Positions 25,213 to 34,353 of a stretch of DNA of 57,269 nucleotides are shown here, piece by piece (position 1 is the first letter of the stretch; each line of letters starts with the position of its first letter). The stretch comes from SCQX01 sp035720945 (GTDB taxonomy: Bacteria; Pseudomonadota; Gammaproteobacteria; Burkholderiales; Burkholderiaceae_B): contig DASTNK010000012.1 of NCBI GenBank assembly GCA_035720945.1, positions 1 to 57,269 of the forward strand. The letters run 5' to 3'. The notes under the pieces are model-generated. The model saw only the letters and a list, made by a program, of their open reading frames with translations, had not been told where the DNA came from and made no database searches. The translations under genes were made by a program, and so were the position numbers.

Positions 25213-26637
25213 GTGAAGCCCGACGGCGCGCACTTCACCGATTACTGGCTGGCTGAATGGCTGCGCCTGCGCGAAGCGCACTGGGGGCCGCTGGAAGACG
25301 CGCGCGAAGTGCGGCAGGCCCGCGCCCAGGGGCGGACATTCGCCCAGCGCATCGTGCTGCGCGCGCGCTTCCTATGCGAACGCGAGAAACTCGACACCGT
25401 GCCGGCGCGCTGGTGGCAAGGCGCCCGTCTGATTCTGCCCGCGCTGGGCCTGCTGGCGATCCTGGCCGGATCGGGCGCGGCGCTGGGCGCCCTGGGAAAC
25501 GGCATCGTTCCCGTCAACATCGCCCTGGCGCTCACCGCCATGCTGGGGCTGCACTGCCTGACCTACCTTCTCTGGCTCGCCAGCTTCGCGCTGCACGGCC
25601 ATGCCGAAGGCGGCGCGCAGCTGGGTCGTCTTTGGTTGTGGTTGACCCGCAAACTCGCGCGCGGCCCCGATGCCGCCTTGGTGCCTCGCGCGCTGACGGG
25701 GCTACTCAACCGCAACGGCTCTCTGCGCTGGTTGCTGGGCAGCGTCAGCCACGGCCTATGGACTGTGGCCTTCACCAGTCTGTTGCTCACGATGCTGGCC
25801 GTGTTGTCGGCGCGGCGCTACGACTTCGGCTGGCAGACCACCCTGCTCACGCCCGATACGTTCGTGCACCTGGCCGCCCTTCTGGGCTGGGCGCCCGCGC
25901 ATCTGGGCTTCGCCACCCCGCCCGCGGACATCGTGCGCGCGAGCAATGGGCTGCACACGCTGCCCGATACGGCGCGCGCGCTGTGGTCGAACTGGCTCAT
26001 GGGCTGTGTGGTGGTCTACGGGCTCCTGCCGCGTCTGCTTGGCCTGGTGCTGTGCCTGGCCATGACACGGTACCGCATCCGCCGCCTGGACCTCGACGTC
26101 ACCCTGCCGGGTTATGCCGACCTGCGCCAGCGCCTAGTCCCATCGAGCGAGGTCACCGGCATCGACAAGCCGGACACCGACATCGCCACCGGGCCTGGCT
26201 TCGCCACGCATCCCTCATCCCCCATCGCCGGCCGCCCAGCCATCGCCGGCATCGAACTGCCACACGACCAGCCCTGGCCCCCCGTCTCCCTCGACGCGCG
26301 CATCGTCGATCTAGGGGTGGTGGATTCCCGCCCCCAGCGCCAGGCCACGCTGGAGCGGCTGCAACACTCCCCACCCTCCCGGCTGCTCGTCGTCTGCGAT
26401 GCCCGCCAGACACCCGACCGGGGCGCTGTGGCGCTCATCGCCGAGCTCGCCGCCGATGCCGGCGCCACGATGGTGGCATTGACACTTCCCGCGAATGACA
26501 CGCCAACCCCGCAGCACCGTGCCGGCCAGTGGCGCGACCGGCTCGTCGATGCCGGCCTGGCGTCCGACCTTATCGTCGAAGACACCCATCAAGCCCTGTC
26601 CTGGCTGACCACACCGCCCGGGGCCTCGAATGAGTGA
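25213..26637 (+). CDS. DUF2868 membrane protein
   Basis: A 474-residue membrane protein recognisable as DUF2868. The N-terminal 65 residues are charged and helical. Four membrane segments can be placed at about 73-95, 100-127, 179-200 and 260-285. The C-terminal cytoplasmic part has an alpha/beta look (RLLVVCDARQTPDRG, then ALIAELAADAGATMVALTL). The start is GTG. It overlaps the downstream GTPase gene by 8 bases, so the two are translationally coupled and probably form one membrane complex. No function is established for either. Confidence 0.85.
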   Translation: MKPDGAHFTDYWLAEWLRLREAHWGPLEDAREVRQARAQGRTFAQRIVLRARFLCEREKLDTVPARWWQGARLILPALGLLAILAGSGAALGALGNGIVPVNIALALTAMLGLHCLTYLLWLASFALHGHAEGGAQLGRLWLWLTRKLARGPDAALVPRALTGLLNRNGSLRWLLGSVSHGLWTVAFTSLLLTMLAVLSARRYDFGWQTTLLTPDTFVHLAALLGWAPAHLGFATPPADIVRASNGLHTLPDTARALWSNWLMGCVVVYGLLPRLLGLVLCLAMTRYRIRRLDLDVTLPGYADLRQRLVPSSEVTGIDKPDTDIATGPGFATHPSSPIAGRPAIAGIELPHDQPWPPVSLDARIVDLGVVDSRPQRQATLERLQHSPPSRLLVVCDARQTPDRGAVALIAELAADAGATMVALTLPANDTPTPQHRAGQWRDRLVDAGLASDLIVEDTHQALSWLTTPPGASNE

Positions 26638-28051
26638 CACCCTCCCGCTCACCCTGGCCGTGGTGGGACACACCAACACGGGCAAGACCTCGCTGTTGCG
26701 CACCCTCACGCGCAATCCCGATTTCGGCAGGGTCGACGACCAACCCGGCACCACCCGTCATGTCGAAGGCACACGTCTGCTGATCGACGATCAGCCCGTG
26801 GTCGAGCTCTTCGACACGCCTGGCCTGGAAGACAGCATGGCGCTGCTGGATTATCTGGACCAGATCGCCGAGCGCGCGCAGCGGCTGGATGGTCCAGACC
26901 GCATCCGGCGCTTTCTGGATTCGCCCGAGAGCAAGCGGCGCTTCGAGCAAGAGGCGCGTGTGCTGAACAAACTGCTGGCCTGCGACGCGGGTTTGTACGT
27001 CGTGGACGTGCGCGACCCGGTCCTCAGCAAGCACAAGGATGAACTGACACTGCTCGCCAGTTGCGGCCGACCGCTGCTGCCTGTGTTGAATTTCATCCAC
27101 AGCCCCGGCGAACACAGCCAGGTCTGGCGCGACACCCTGGCCCGCCTGGGCCTGCACGCCAGCGTCGAGTTCGACACCATCGCGCCCGCACTGGATGGCG
27201 AAGACCAGTTGTATGGCAAGCTGGCATTGTTGATGGACGCCCACGCCGCGTTGCTGTCCGAATTGCGCGACGATGTGTCGCGGCAGCGGCTGATACGCCG
27301 CGCGGATGCCGCGCGCCTGATCGCCGAGCTGCTGGTCGATGCGGCGGCCTGGCACGTCGGTTGCGCGCCCGACGACGAATCCGTGCGCCAGGCCACCGAC
27401 ACCTTGCGCCGGAAGATCCGGCGACGCGAGGCGGATTGCGTCAAGGCGCTGCTCAAGCGTTATAACTTCCGGACCGCCGACTTCCCACAGCACGCGTTGC
27501 CGCTGCAGGGAGAACGCTGGGGCATGGACCTGTTCCACCCGCAAGCCCTGAAGGACGCCGGCCTGCACGTCGGCAAGGGTATCGCGGCTGGCGCCATGGC
27601 CGGCGTGACGGTGGACGTCTTCACCGCTGGCCTGAGCATGGGCGCGGCAGCGCTCGTCGGCGCCGCGCTGGGCGGCCTGTGGCAGGGCACGGACCGCCTG
27701 GGAAAACGCATCATGGGCCGGCTGAAAGGCTTTCGTGAGCTGAGTGTGGACGACGCCGTGCTGCGGTTGTTGCAAGTGCGCCAGTTGGCGCTGGTTCGGG
27801 CCCTGGAGCGCCGCGGCCACGCCGCGCAGTCCCCCATCGTGTTGGCAGCGGACGGTGCGCCCCCAACCATGGATTCGTCACCGGAGGAAACCCGCACCGT
27901 GGCGGTGGCGCGGCCCGCCCCGCCCCCGTTGCCCGATGAGCTGACCGAGGCACGCAGCCAACCCCAGTGGTCGACGCTGGACAAGCACTATGCGCACAGC
28001 CCCCGGCGCGACCAGATCGTGCGGGCGCTGGCGGAAAGACTGGCACCCTGA
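26630..28051 (+). CDS. GTPase with DUF3482 C-terminal region
   Basis: A 473-residue protein. The N-terminal GTPase domain has G1 at 13-21 (GHTNTGKTS), a threonine pair at 41-42 for G2, and G3 at 62-65 (DTPG). The expected G4 motif NKxD is replaced by N154-F-I-H157, so guanine specificity is in doubt. The C-terminal half matches DUF3482 and contains a glycine-zipper hydrophobic hairpin at about 315-352 (GIAAGAMAG, then GAAALVGAALGG) that could enter the membrane. A proline-rich segment lies near 430. It overlaps the DUF2868 gene and ends at a convergent hairpin. Confidence 0.88.
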   Translation: MSDTLPLTLAVVGHTNTGKTSLLRTLTRNPDFGRVDDQPGTTRHVEGTRLLIDDQPVVELFDTPGLEDSMALLDYLDQIAERAQRLDGPDRIRRFLDSPESKRRFEQEARVLNKLLACDAGLYVVDVRDPVLSKHKDELTLLASCGRPLLPVLNFIHSPGEHSQVWRDTLARLGLHASVEFDTIAPALDGEDQLYGKLALLMDAHAALLSELRDDVSRQRLIRRADAARLIAELLVDAAAWHVGCAPDDESVRQATDTLRRKIRRREADCVKALLKRYNFRTADFPQHALPLQGERWGMDLFHPQALKDAGLHVGKGIAAGAMAGVTVDVFTAGLSMGAAALVGAALGGLWQGTDRLGKRIMGRLKGFRELSVDDAVLRLLQVRQLALVRALERRGHAAQSPIVLAADGAPPTMDSSPEETRTVAVARPAPPPLPDELTEARSQPQWSTLDKHYAHSPRRDQIVRALAERLAP

Positions 28052-28067
28052 CGGGCACAACACAATG

Positions 28068-28106
28068 ATGCCGCCCGATGCCGTGTTTGACCGCTATCGG
28101 GGGCAT
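28068..28106. terminator. Convergent hairpin between GTPase and solute-receptor genes
   Basis: The arms 28068-28079 and 28096-28106 form an 11-bp stem with a single bulged G, in the 73-base gap between two converging genes. There is no T run on either side, so it is a candidate bidirectional terminator only. Confidence 0.45.
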
Positions 28107-28124
28107 GAAACATCAAGCACCGCA

Positions 28125-28946
28125 CTACTTGCCGGCGTCGACCACCGATGCGGGCAGCGGCGTGCCCAGCCATTTCTGGAACGCGGCGCTGAGCTTGCCG
28201 TTCTTGATGTTCGCCGCGATGAATCCGTTCATGGTCTTCAGAAGCTCGGGACGGTTCTTCTGCATGGCGATGGCCATCTGCTGCTCGTTGACGACATACA
28301 GCACCTTGTACTTGCCGGGATAGCGCTTCTGCACGTTGGCGGCGATCACGGACGAGGTTCCGACCGCGTCGATCTGCCCGACCAGCATGGCCTGCAGGGC
28401 CGAGGCGTCATCGTCGAAACGACGCAGGTTGGTGCCCTTGGGCGCCACCTTGGATACGCCCAGATCGGTGGTGCTGGCGCGCGGCACGCCGATCTTGTAT
28501 TTCAGGAAATCCTGCGGGCTGCTGATGTGCACGCTGTCCGGCCCGAGCAATACCATGCTGGCGGCCGAATAGGGCTGCGAGAACTGCACCTGTTTCTGGC
28601 GTTCCGGTGTGATGGCCAGCGAAGCCACCAGGACATCTGCCTTGTCGGTCAACAGGAACGGAACGCGGTTGGGGCCCGTCATGACCACGAGCTTCAGCTT
28701 CAATCCCAGATAATCGGCAAGCAGTTTGGCCACGTCGGCGTCGTAGCCGGCGGGCTTGTTGTCGGCGTCGACGCCGTCGTAGGGCGGCCAGTCCACCAGT
28801 ATGCCGACGCGGATCTCGCCGCGATCCTTGATGGTCTGCATGTAATTGTCGGCGGCCGACGCGGTGCCACTGGTGGCGATCATCAACGAACCGAGCAAGG
28901 GCAACAGGCAACGCACCAACGCTTTGCCCAGGAAGGTGTTACGCAT
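28125..28946 (-). CDS. Polar amino acid-type solute-binding protein
   Basis: A 273-residue periplasmic receptor of SBP family 3. The signal peptide ends near ATSGTASA (residue 31). The family core follows: GEIRVGILVDWPPY, GYDADVAKLLADYLG, LTDKADVLVASLAITPERQKQVQFSQPY. ATG has ACGGAGA upstream. No permease or ATPase accompanies it; it lies downstream of kynA on the same strand but with a 366-base A+T-rich gap that probably carries its own promoter. It may share the membrane parts of the importer encoded at 33.5-36.7 kb. Confidence 0.9.
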   Translation of the reverse strand: MRNTFLGKALVRCLLPLLGSLMIATSGTASAADNYMQTIKDRGEIRVGILVDWPPYDGVDADNKPAGYDADVAKLLADYLGLKLKLVVMTGPNRVPFLLTDKADVLVASLAITPERQKQVQFSQPYSAASMVLLGPDSVHISSPQDFLKYKIGVPRASTTDLGVSKVAPKGTNLRRFDDDASALQAMLVGQIDAVGTSSVIAANVQKRYPGKYKVLYVVNEQQMAIAMQKNRPELLKTMNGFIAANIKNGKLSAAFQKWLGTPLPASVVDAGK

Positions 28947-29312
28947 GCGATATCTCCGTCATGGTTGGGACATGATTCGAGGGAATCAGGCAAACCACCG
29001 CCAGGAGCATCCCCTCGATTCGTTATTTTTAATTAAATATAAAATTTATTTTCATATTTAATTCTATGGCGTGGTTCATTATTCCATACCATTCGCCGGC
29101 AATCTGCCGGTTATCGGTAGGTGTTTACCCTGAAAATCTGTAATCCCCGTGGGTTCTCAGCATAGTTGATGCCTAAATTGCCTTGTATTTATTTTTCTAA
29201 TAAAAATTATTTTTAATAATAAATGCAATCGGCTTTGGCGGCAAGTACGATGGAATGCCGTCGGTCCTGAGACACGGCCGATCAGCCATCCACCGGCTTG
29301 GCAACACCCCTC
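28947..29312. other. Gene-free A+T-rich region upstream of a receptor gene
   Basis: This 366-base stretch between the end of kynA and the start of the receptor gene holds two very A+T-rich blocks (about 29029-29064 and 29186-29226) in an otherwise G+C-rich window. The first, with TATTTTTAATTAAATAT-type sequence about 80-115 bases before the receptor ATG, is a good promoter/UP-element region. A small dyad GCCGGCAATCTGCCGG lies near 29095-29112. No coding frame was supported. Confidence 0.6.
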
Positions 29313-30179
29313 CTACAACACGGTGCGCACGTGCCACAGCTCCGGAAACAGCACCACATCCAGCATCTTGCGCAGATAGGGCACACCGTTGGTGCCGCCG
29401 GTGCCCTGCTTGAAGCCGATGATGCGTTCCACCGTGGTCACGTGGCGGAACCGCCACTGCCGGAAGGCGTCTTCCAGATCGACCAGTTCCTCGGCCATCT
29501 CATAGAGATCCCAATGATGCGACGGATCGCGATACACAGCCAACCAGGCCGCCTCGACAGTGGCGTCGTGACGCGTGGGCTGCGTCCAGTCGCGCGTCAA
29601 GCGCGCCGGATCGATCGCAAAACCGCGCCGCGCCAACAGGCGCACCACCTCATCGTAGAACGAGGGCGCCTCCAGTGACCGGCGCAGATGCGCCGCGATC
29701 TCGGGCCGATGCGCATGCGTCTTGAGCATGGCCACATTCTTGTTGCCCAGCGTGAACTCGATCTCGCGATACTGGTGCGACTGGAATCCGGAGGACGACC
29801 CCAGCGACGGACGCATCGCCGAATACTCCGACGGCGTCATGGTGGCCAGCACGCTCCACGCCTGCACCAGCTGCTCCATGATGCGTGACACACGCGCCAG
29901 CATCTTGAAGGCGGGCGGCAGGTCGTCACCACGCACCGCCTCCAGCGCGGCGTGCAGCTCGTGCAGCGCCAGCTTCATCCATAGCTCACTGGTCTGATGC
30001 TGGATGATGAACAACATCTCGTTGTGGTTGCCAGAACGCGGGTGCTGCGCGGTCAGCACCGCATCCAGCGCCAGGTAATCGCCGTAGCTCATCGAATGCG
30101 AGAAATCGAGCCGGGCGTCATACCAGCCCTCGTCCTTGACGCCCTGTGGCCCGGTGCCGGGAGTGGATTCTTTCGTCAT
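29313..30179 (-). CDS. kynA: Tryptophan 2,3-dioxygenase
   Basis: A 288-residue heme enzyme that opens the indole ring of tryptophan to N-formylkynurenine. Family landmarks: MSYGDYLALDAVLTAQHP (substrate and distal region), HNEMLFIIQHQTSELWMKLALHE reading on from it, SSGFQSHQYREIEFTLG, and the C-terminal RHVTTVERIIG containing the proximal heme histidine, followed by GTGGTNGVPYL. Length matches bacterial KynA. It is the last of the three kynurenine genes on this strand, 48 bases after kynU. Confidence 0.97.
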   Translation of the reverse strand: MTKESTPGTGPQGVKDEGWYDARLDFSHSMSYGDYLALDAVLTAQHPRSGNHNEMLFIIQHQTSELWMKLALHELHAALEAVRGDDLPPAFKMLARVSRIMEQLVQAWSVLATMTPSEYSAMRPSLGSSSGFQSHQYREIEFTLGNKNVAMLKTHAHRPEIAAHLRRSLEAPSFYDEVVRLLARRGFAIDPARLTRDWTQPTRHDATVEAAWLAVYRDPSHHWDLYEMAEELVDLEDAFRQWRFRHVTTVERIIGFKQGTGGTNGVPYLRKMLDVVLFPELWHVRTVL

Positions 30180-30227
30180 GATTTCATGTGTGGTGTGAGT
30201 TGGTTCAGGTGGTCAAATTCTGGTGCA

Positions 30228-31481
30228 TCAGGTCACCGCGCCTCTCGCCTGGAATTCGGGGCGATCCCAGGCGCCCGAGGCGAGAATTTCGCGCAGTGCC
30301 TCGACGGCATCCCAGACATCGACATATCGGATGTAGAGCGGGGTGAAGCCGAAACGCATGATGCGCGGTTCGCGGTAGTCGCCGATCACACCGCGTGCGA
30401 TGAGCGCCTGCATCACCGCGTAACCCTGCGGATGCTCGAACGACACGTGGCTGCCGCGCGCGGCGTGCTCGCGTGGCGTGACCAGCGTCAAGGGGAAGCC
30501 CGCGCAACGGCTCTCGACCAGCTCGATGAACAGGTCGGTCAGCGCCAGCGACTTGGCGCGGATCGCCGCCATGTCCGTCTGTGAAAAAATATCGAGCCCG
30601 CACTGCACCAGTGACAGCGACAAGATCGGCTGCGTGCCGCACAGGTAGCGGCCGATGCCGTCGTCGGGCTGGTAGCCAGGATCCATGGCGAACGGCGCGC
30701 GGTGGCCCCACCAGCCGGACAATGGCTGCTCGAAGACGTTCTGGTGCCGGGGGTTCACCCACACGAACGCCGGCGAGCCCGGCCCGCCATTGAGATACTT
30801 GTAGGTGCATCCGACCGCGAAATCGGCCTGCGCGCCATTCAGATCGACCGGCACCGCGCCGACGGAATGGCACAGATCCCACACCGCCAGCGCGCCGCAC
30901 CGATGAATGTCGGCCGTGCGCGCGGCCATGTCCATCATCGCGCCAGTGCGATAGTTCACGTGCGTGAGAAGCACCACCGCCACATCATCGCGCAACGCGT
31001 CCGGCAACGCCGAGGGCGCATCGATCAGGCGCAACGCATAGCCATCGTCGAGCAACCGCATCAACCCTTCGGCGATATACAGATCGGTCGGGAAGTTGCT
31101 GCGCTCGGACACGATCACCTTGCGCGCCGGATCTGTGTGCTTCTGCATTGCCAGGGCGGCCGCCAGCACCTTGAACAGGTTCGTCGAGGTGGTGTCCGTC
31201 ACCACCACCTCGCCGGCATTGGCGCCGACCAGGGGCGCCAGCGCATCGCCCAGCCTGCGCGGCAACGTGAACCATTGCGCGTCATTCCAACTGCGGATCA
31301 GGCCCGCGCCCCATTCTTCGGCGATGATCCGCCGGGCACGCTCGTCGGCCTGGCACGGCAGCACACCCAGTGAATTGCCATCCAGGTAGATCACGTCGGC
31401 GGGCAGGGTGAATTGCCCGCGCAGCGGCGCCAGCGCGTCGCGCCGATCGAGATCAAGACAGTCATTGCGATTGACAACCAT
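30228..31481 (-). CDS. kynU: Kynureninase
   Basis: A 417-residue PLP enzyme that splits kynurenine to anthranilate and alanine. The PLP lysine lies in VGCTYKYLNGGPGSPAF; other marks are YLDGNSLGVLP near the N-terminus, SERSNFPTDLYI, and WDLCHSVGAVPVDL with the PLP-contacting Asp. Start at 31481 (MVVNRNDCL), which has an AGGA site upstream; an in-frame start at 31508 would add nine residues. A 136-base gap separates it from kynB. Confidence 0.96.
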   Translation of the reverse strand: MVVNRNDCLDLDRRDALAPLRGQFTLPADVIYLDGNSLGVLPCQADERARRIIAEEWGAGLIRSWNDAQWFTLPRRLGDALAPLVGANAGEVVVTDTTSTNLFKVLAAALAMQKHTDPARKVIVSERSNFPTDLYIAEGLMRLLDDGYALRLIDAPSALPDALRDDVAVVLLTHVNYRTGAMMDMAARTADIHRCGALAVWDLCHSVGAVPVDLNGAQADFAVGCTYKYLNGGPGSPAFVWVNPRHQNVFEQPLSGWWGHRAPFAMDPGYQPDDGIGRYLCGTQPILSLSLVQCGLDIFSQTDMAAIRAKSLALTDLFIELVESRCAGFPLTLVTPREHAARGSHVSFEHPQGYAVMQALIARGVIGDYREPRIMRFGFTPLYIRYVDVWDAVEALREILASGAWDRPEFQARGAVT

Positions 31482-31617
31482 GAGAACCGTGCTTCCTTCG
31501 AATATCAATGAAAAGGCTCCGACACCACGCCGGCATGCGCCTCATCCCACGTGCCGCCTAAGCACCCTCCGAACAAGCCACTGCGCCTGCTTGCCGCTCG
31601 ACTTATTCAAAAGTTCG

Positions 31618-32253
31618 TTATAACGCCCGCAACACCGCCCGGACGGGACTGGCGTCGAGACTCGCGAACTTCAGCGGCAATGCAATCAATTCATAATCAC
31701 CCTCTTCGACGGCGTCGAGCACCAGCCCCTCGAGAATGGCCATGCGCAGATCACGCACACGATGATGCGCATCCAGCGTCTTCGAGGCCTCGGGATCGAG
31801 CGAGGGGGTGTCGAGCCCGATGAGCCGCACACCGTGCGCGGCCAGAACATCGATGGTCTCGGGCGCGATGGCGCAGAACGCGCTGTCCCAGCGCTCGACC
31901 GGCGCACGCTGATAGGTGCGCAACAGCACCCGGGGCGGCGTGCCGTCGAGGCGGCCGTGCAGATGACTGGGCAGGATCACGGGCGCCGCGCCAATGCAAT
32001 GGATCACGCGGCATGGCCCCAGGTACGGATCCAGCGGCACTGCGCCAATTGGCGCACCCTCGGCGTCGTAATGCAGCGGCGCGTCCGCGTGCGCGCCAGT
32101 GTGCGGCGACAACGTGACACGCCCGACGTTGACCGGACACCCGGGTCCGATGTGCCAGACGCGCTCCTCGGCCACTGGCGTGTCGCCAGGCCACGTGGGC
32201 GTGCCCAGGCCTATGGCCGGGCTGATGTCCCAGATTCGACGGTTGTCATTCAT
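31618..32253 (-). CDS. kynB: Kynurenine formamidase (cyclase family)
   Basis: A 211-residue metal-dependent hydrolase that removes the formyl group from N-formylkynurenine. The zinc motif HxGxHxDxPxH is intact in SPHTGAHADAPLHYDAEG, and the opening RIWDISPAIGLGTPTWPGDT is typical of KynB. It begins 12 bases after the stop of the class V PLP enzyme gene and so belongs to the same transcript. With kynA and kynU it gives the complete path from tryptophan to anthranilate. Confidence 0.95.
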   Translation of the reverse strand: MNDNRRIWDISPAIGLGTPTWPGDTPVAEERVWHIGPGCPVNVGRVTLSPHTGAHADAPLHYDAEGAPIGAVPLDPYLGPCRVIHCIGAAPVILPSHLHGRLDGTPPRVLLRTYQRAPVERWDSAFCAIAPETIDVLAAHGVRLIGLDTPSLDPEASKTLDAHHRVRDLRMAILEGLVLDAVEEGDYELIALPLKFASLDASPVRAVLRAL

Positions 32254-32265
32254 GACGGGTCTGTC

Positions 32266-33489
32266 TCAAAACATGGAACGCACCGGGTTGATGCTCGAAA
32301 CCTTAGGGGAATGCGCCAGGGTACCCAGAACATGCGCCAGCTTCTCATATTCGGGCAATGCGTTGTACACATGCGCGCTGAGCCGGATCAACCCGGCACC
32401 GCCCCACACCTTGATCACGGTTTCCAGCGCGAATTCGTGCGCCAGCCGGGCCTGAAGCGCCCTGGCCCCGTCAGCGCTTGACACCAGCTCCGGGGGCAAC
32501 GGCAGCGCGCGCATACTGAGCCGAGGCGATCCCCATAACTCACGTTCCGGAATCCCCAGTTCGGCGGCCACCGCGTGTTGCCCTGCGGCGCACAACGCGG
32601 CGTTGTGCCGACGAACCTTGTCCCAGCCCAGCCCACCCAGCAAGGCCAACGCGGCCGGCGCGGCCAGCCAGGCGGTGAAATCCGCCGTGCCGGTGTAGTC
32701 GAAGTTACGCGGAAACGCCTCCCCGTCTTTGGTGCCCACGGCCAGCGTGCGAAACCCGGCGCGGAACGGTTCCGCGACATACAGCACCGCGGTCCCGTGC
32801 GGGGCGCAACACCACTTGTGCAGATTGCCCACCCAGAAATCCGGATCGAGCGCGTCGAGGTCCACGTCGAGCATGCCGGGCGCGTGCGCGCCGTCCACCA
32901 GCACCGGAACACCCCTGGAATGCGCCAGCGCCAGAATGGCGGCAATGGGGAACAGCATCGCGGTGTCGGATGTGATCTGGTCAACCACGATGAGCCGGGT
33001 TTTGCCGGTGATGGCCTTGTCGAAGGTGCCGAGGATTTCATCATCGGCCGCGCCGGCGCGCACATCCACGGTGACAAGCGCCCCGCCGGCGTCCTGACAC
33101 CGGCGCTGGGCGGCGAACCGCACCGCGCCGTAGGTGTGGTTCGTGATGATGATCTCATCACCGGGCGCCAACCCCAGGTTCGCCAGCACCGTGGACGCCC
33201 CGGCGCTGGCATTGGCGACCAACGCGATGGCGTCGGCCGATGCGCCTAGAAACCCCGCGATGGCCGTCCGCGCCTTGACCACTTCGTCGGGCATCCGACG
33301 CCTGAACCAGCGCTCCGGGTTGCTGTCGACCTCCGCGCGGAACGCGTCCTGGACCTCCCGGACGTGGATCGGCACGGCACCGTAGGAACCATGATTGAGA
33401 TGGGCCGCCCCAGAGTCGAGAGACCATAGCCGCCTGACATCACGCCAACCTGAGCCCCACAGGGGGTTGTCTGATCCGGTATCGCTCAT
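32266..33489 (-). CDS. Class V PLP-dependent enzyme (isopenicillin N epimerase-like)
   Basis: A 407-residue fold-type I PLP enzyme of the class V aminotransferase family, closest in layout to isopenicillin N epimerase-like proteins. Visible marks: LNHGSYGAVPIHVREVQ, NATTGAST-like NASAGASTVL, VLVDGAHAPGMLDVDL with the PLP Asp, and FWVGNLHKWCCAPHGTA with the Schiff-base lysine. The start at 33489 (MSDTGSDNPLW) fits best; in-frame ATGs up to 33543 exist and no strong ribosome site decides. It sits between an amino acid importer and kynB in one operon. It may act on kynurenine or a related amino acid; this is inferred from position. Confidence 0.88.
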   Translation of the reverse strand: MSDTGSDNPLWGSGWRDVRRLWSLDSGAAHLNHGSYGAVPIHVREVQDAFRAEVDSNPERWFRRRMPDEVVKARTAIAGFLGASADAIALVANASAGASTVLANLGLAPGDEIIITNHTYGAVRFAAQRRCQDAGGALVTVDVRAGAADDEILGTFDKAITGKTRLIVVDQITSDTAMLFPIAAILALAHSRGVPVLVDGAHAPGMLDVDLDALDPDFWVGNLHKWCCAPHGTAVLYVAEPFRAGFRTLAVGTKDGEAFPRNFDYTGTADFTAWLAAPAALALLGGLGWDKVRRHNAALCAAGQHAVAAELGIPERELWGSPRLSMRALPLPPELVSSADGARALQARLAHEFALETVIKVWGGAGLIRLSAHVYNALPEYEKLAHVLGTLAHSPKVSSINPVRSMF

Positions 33490-33552
33490 TGTCTGTCCAT
33501 TGCCCGCCATCATTGCCACACACGCCACCCGGGTGCGGGACATAAACCCGCG

Positions 33553-34353
33553 CTACTCCCCGCTCTGGATGTCGCCCACATGCAGGGCGAGGCGCCGCAG
33601 CCCGTAACACAACAAAATGTAGACCACGCCGACGACCAGATAAGACTGCAGGAAATTGTTCGTGTACGCGCCAATGACCTCGGACTGGCGCAGCAGCTCT
33701 TCATAGCCGATGAAAAAGCCCAGCGAACTGTCCTTCAACAGCACGACAAACTGCGCGATGGTGGAGGGCAGCATGCGCCGGAACGCCTGCGGCCAGATCA
33801 CGAACCGCATTCTCACCCAATAGTTCATGCCCAACGACGCGGCGGCCTGGAACTGGCCGCGCCCCAGCGACTTGATGCCAGCCTTGAAGATATTGCTGAA
33901 TGCCGCCGAGTTGTAGGCGGCACTGCCCAGGACCAGCGCCCAGAACGCGCTGATCTCAAATCCGAGCGGGGGCAGCCCGAAATAGGCGAACAGCACCAGG
34001 AGCAGCGTCGGCAGCGACCGGAAGCCCTCGGCGTACAGCACCGATGGCCAGCGCAGACACTTGTGCGTCGACACCTGGCCCAACGCGACAAGCGCCCCGA
34101 TTGAAATGGCGATCACGGCGTCCACCACCGCGACCTTCAAGGTGTTGACCAGGCCGCCAAGAAGAAAACGCCAAGTCGGCCACACGCCGAAGAGCGCCCA
34201 CTTCGAAGGTGCCAGCTCCCCCTTCGCATACAAGCCGTAGACCAGCAAGGCGACGCCCGCGGCGATCACCAGCGCGATCACCATCGACAGGCGCCGCAGC
34301 TTCCGTTTGCCCAGGGGGCCGATGTCTTTGACGAGCGTGTCGTAGGTTGTCAT
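33553..34353 (-). CDS. Amino acid ABC transporter permease
   Basis: A 266-residue inner-membrane permease of the HisM/GltK type. The N-terminal cytoplasmic segment is followed by five or six hydrophobic helices, and the family core is seen in PTLLLVLFAYFGLPP, SAAYNSAAFSNIFKAGIKSLGRGQFQAAASLGM, and FRRMLPSTIAQFVVLLKDSSL. Its start overlaps the stop of the other permease (ATGA). The two form the channel of a polar amino acid importer. Confidence 0.94.
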   Translation of the reverse strand: MTTYDTLVKDIGPLGKRKLRRLSMVIALVIAAGVALLVYGLYAKGELAPSKWALFGVWPTWRFLLGGLVNTLKVAVVDAVIAISIGALVALGQVSTHKCLRWPSVLYAEGFRSLPTLLLVLFAYFGLPPLGFEISAFWALVLGSAAYNSAAFSNIFKAGIKSLGRGQFQAAASLGMNYWVRMRFVIWPQAFRRMLPSTIAQFVVLLKDSSLGFFIGYEELLRQSEVIGAYTNNFLQSYLVVGVVYILLCYGLRRLALHVGDIQSGE

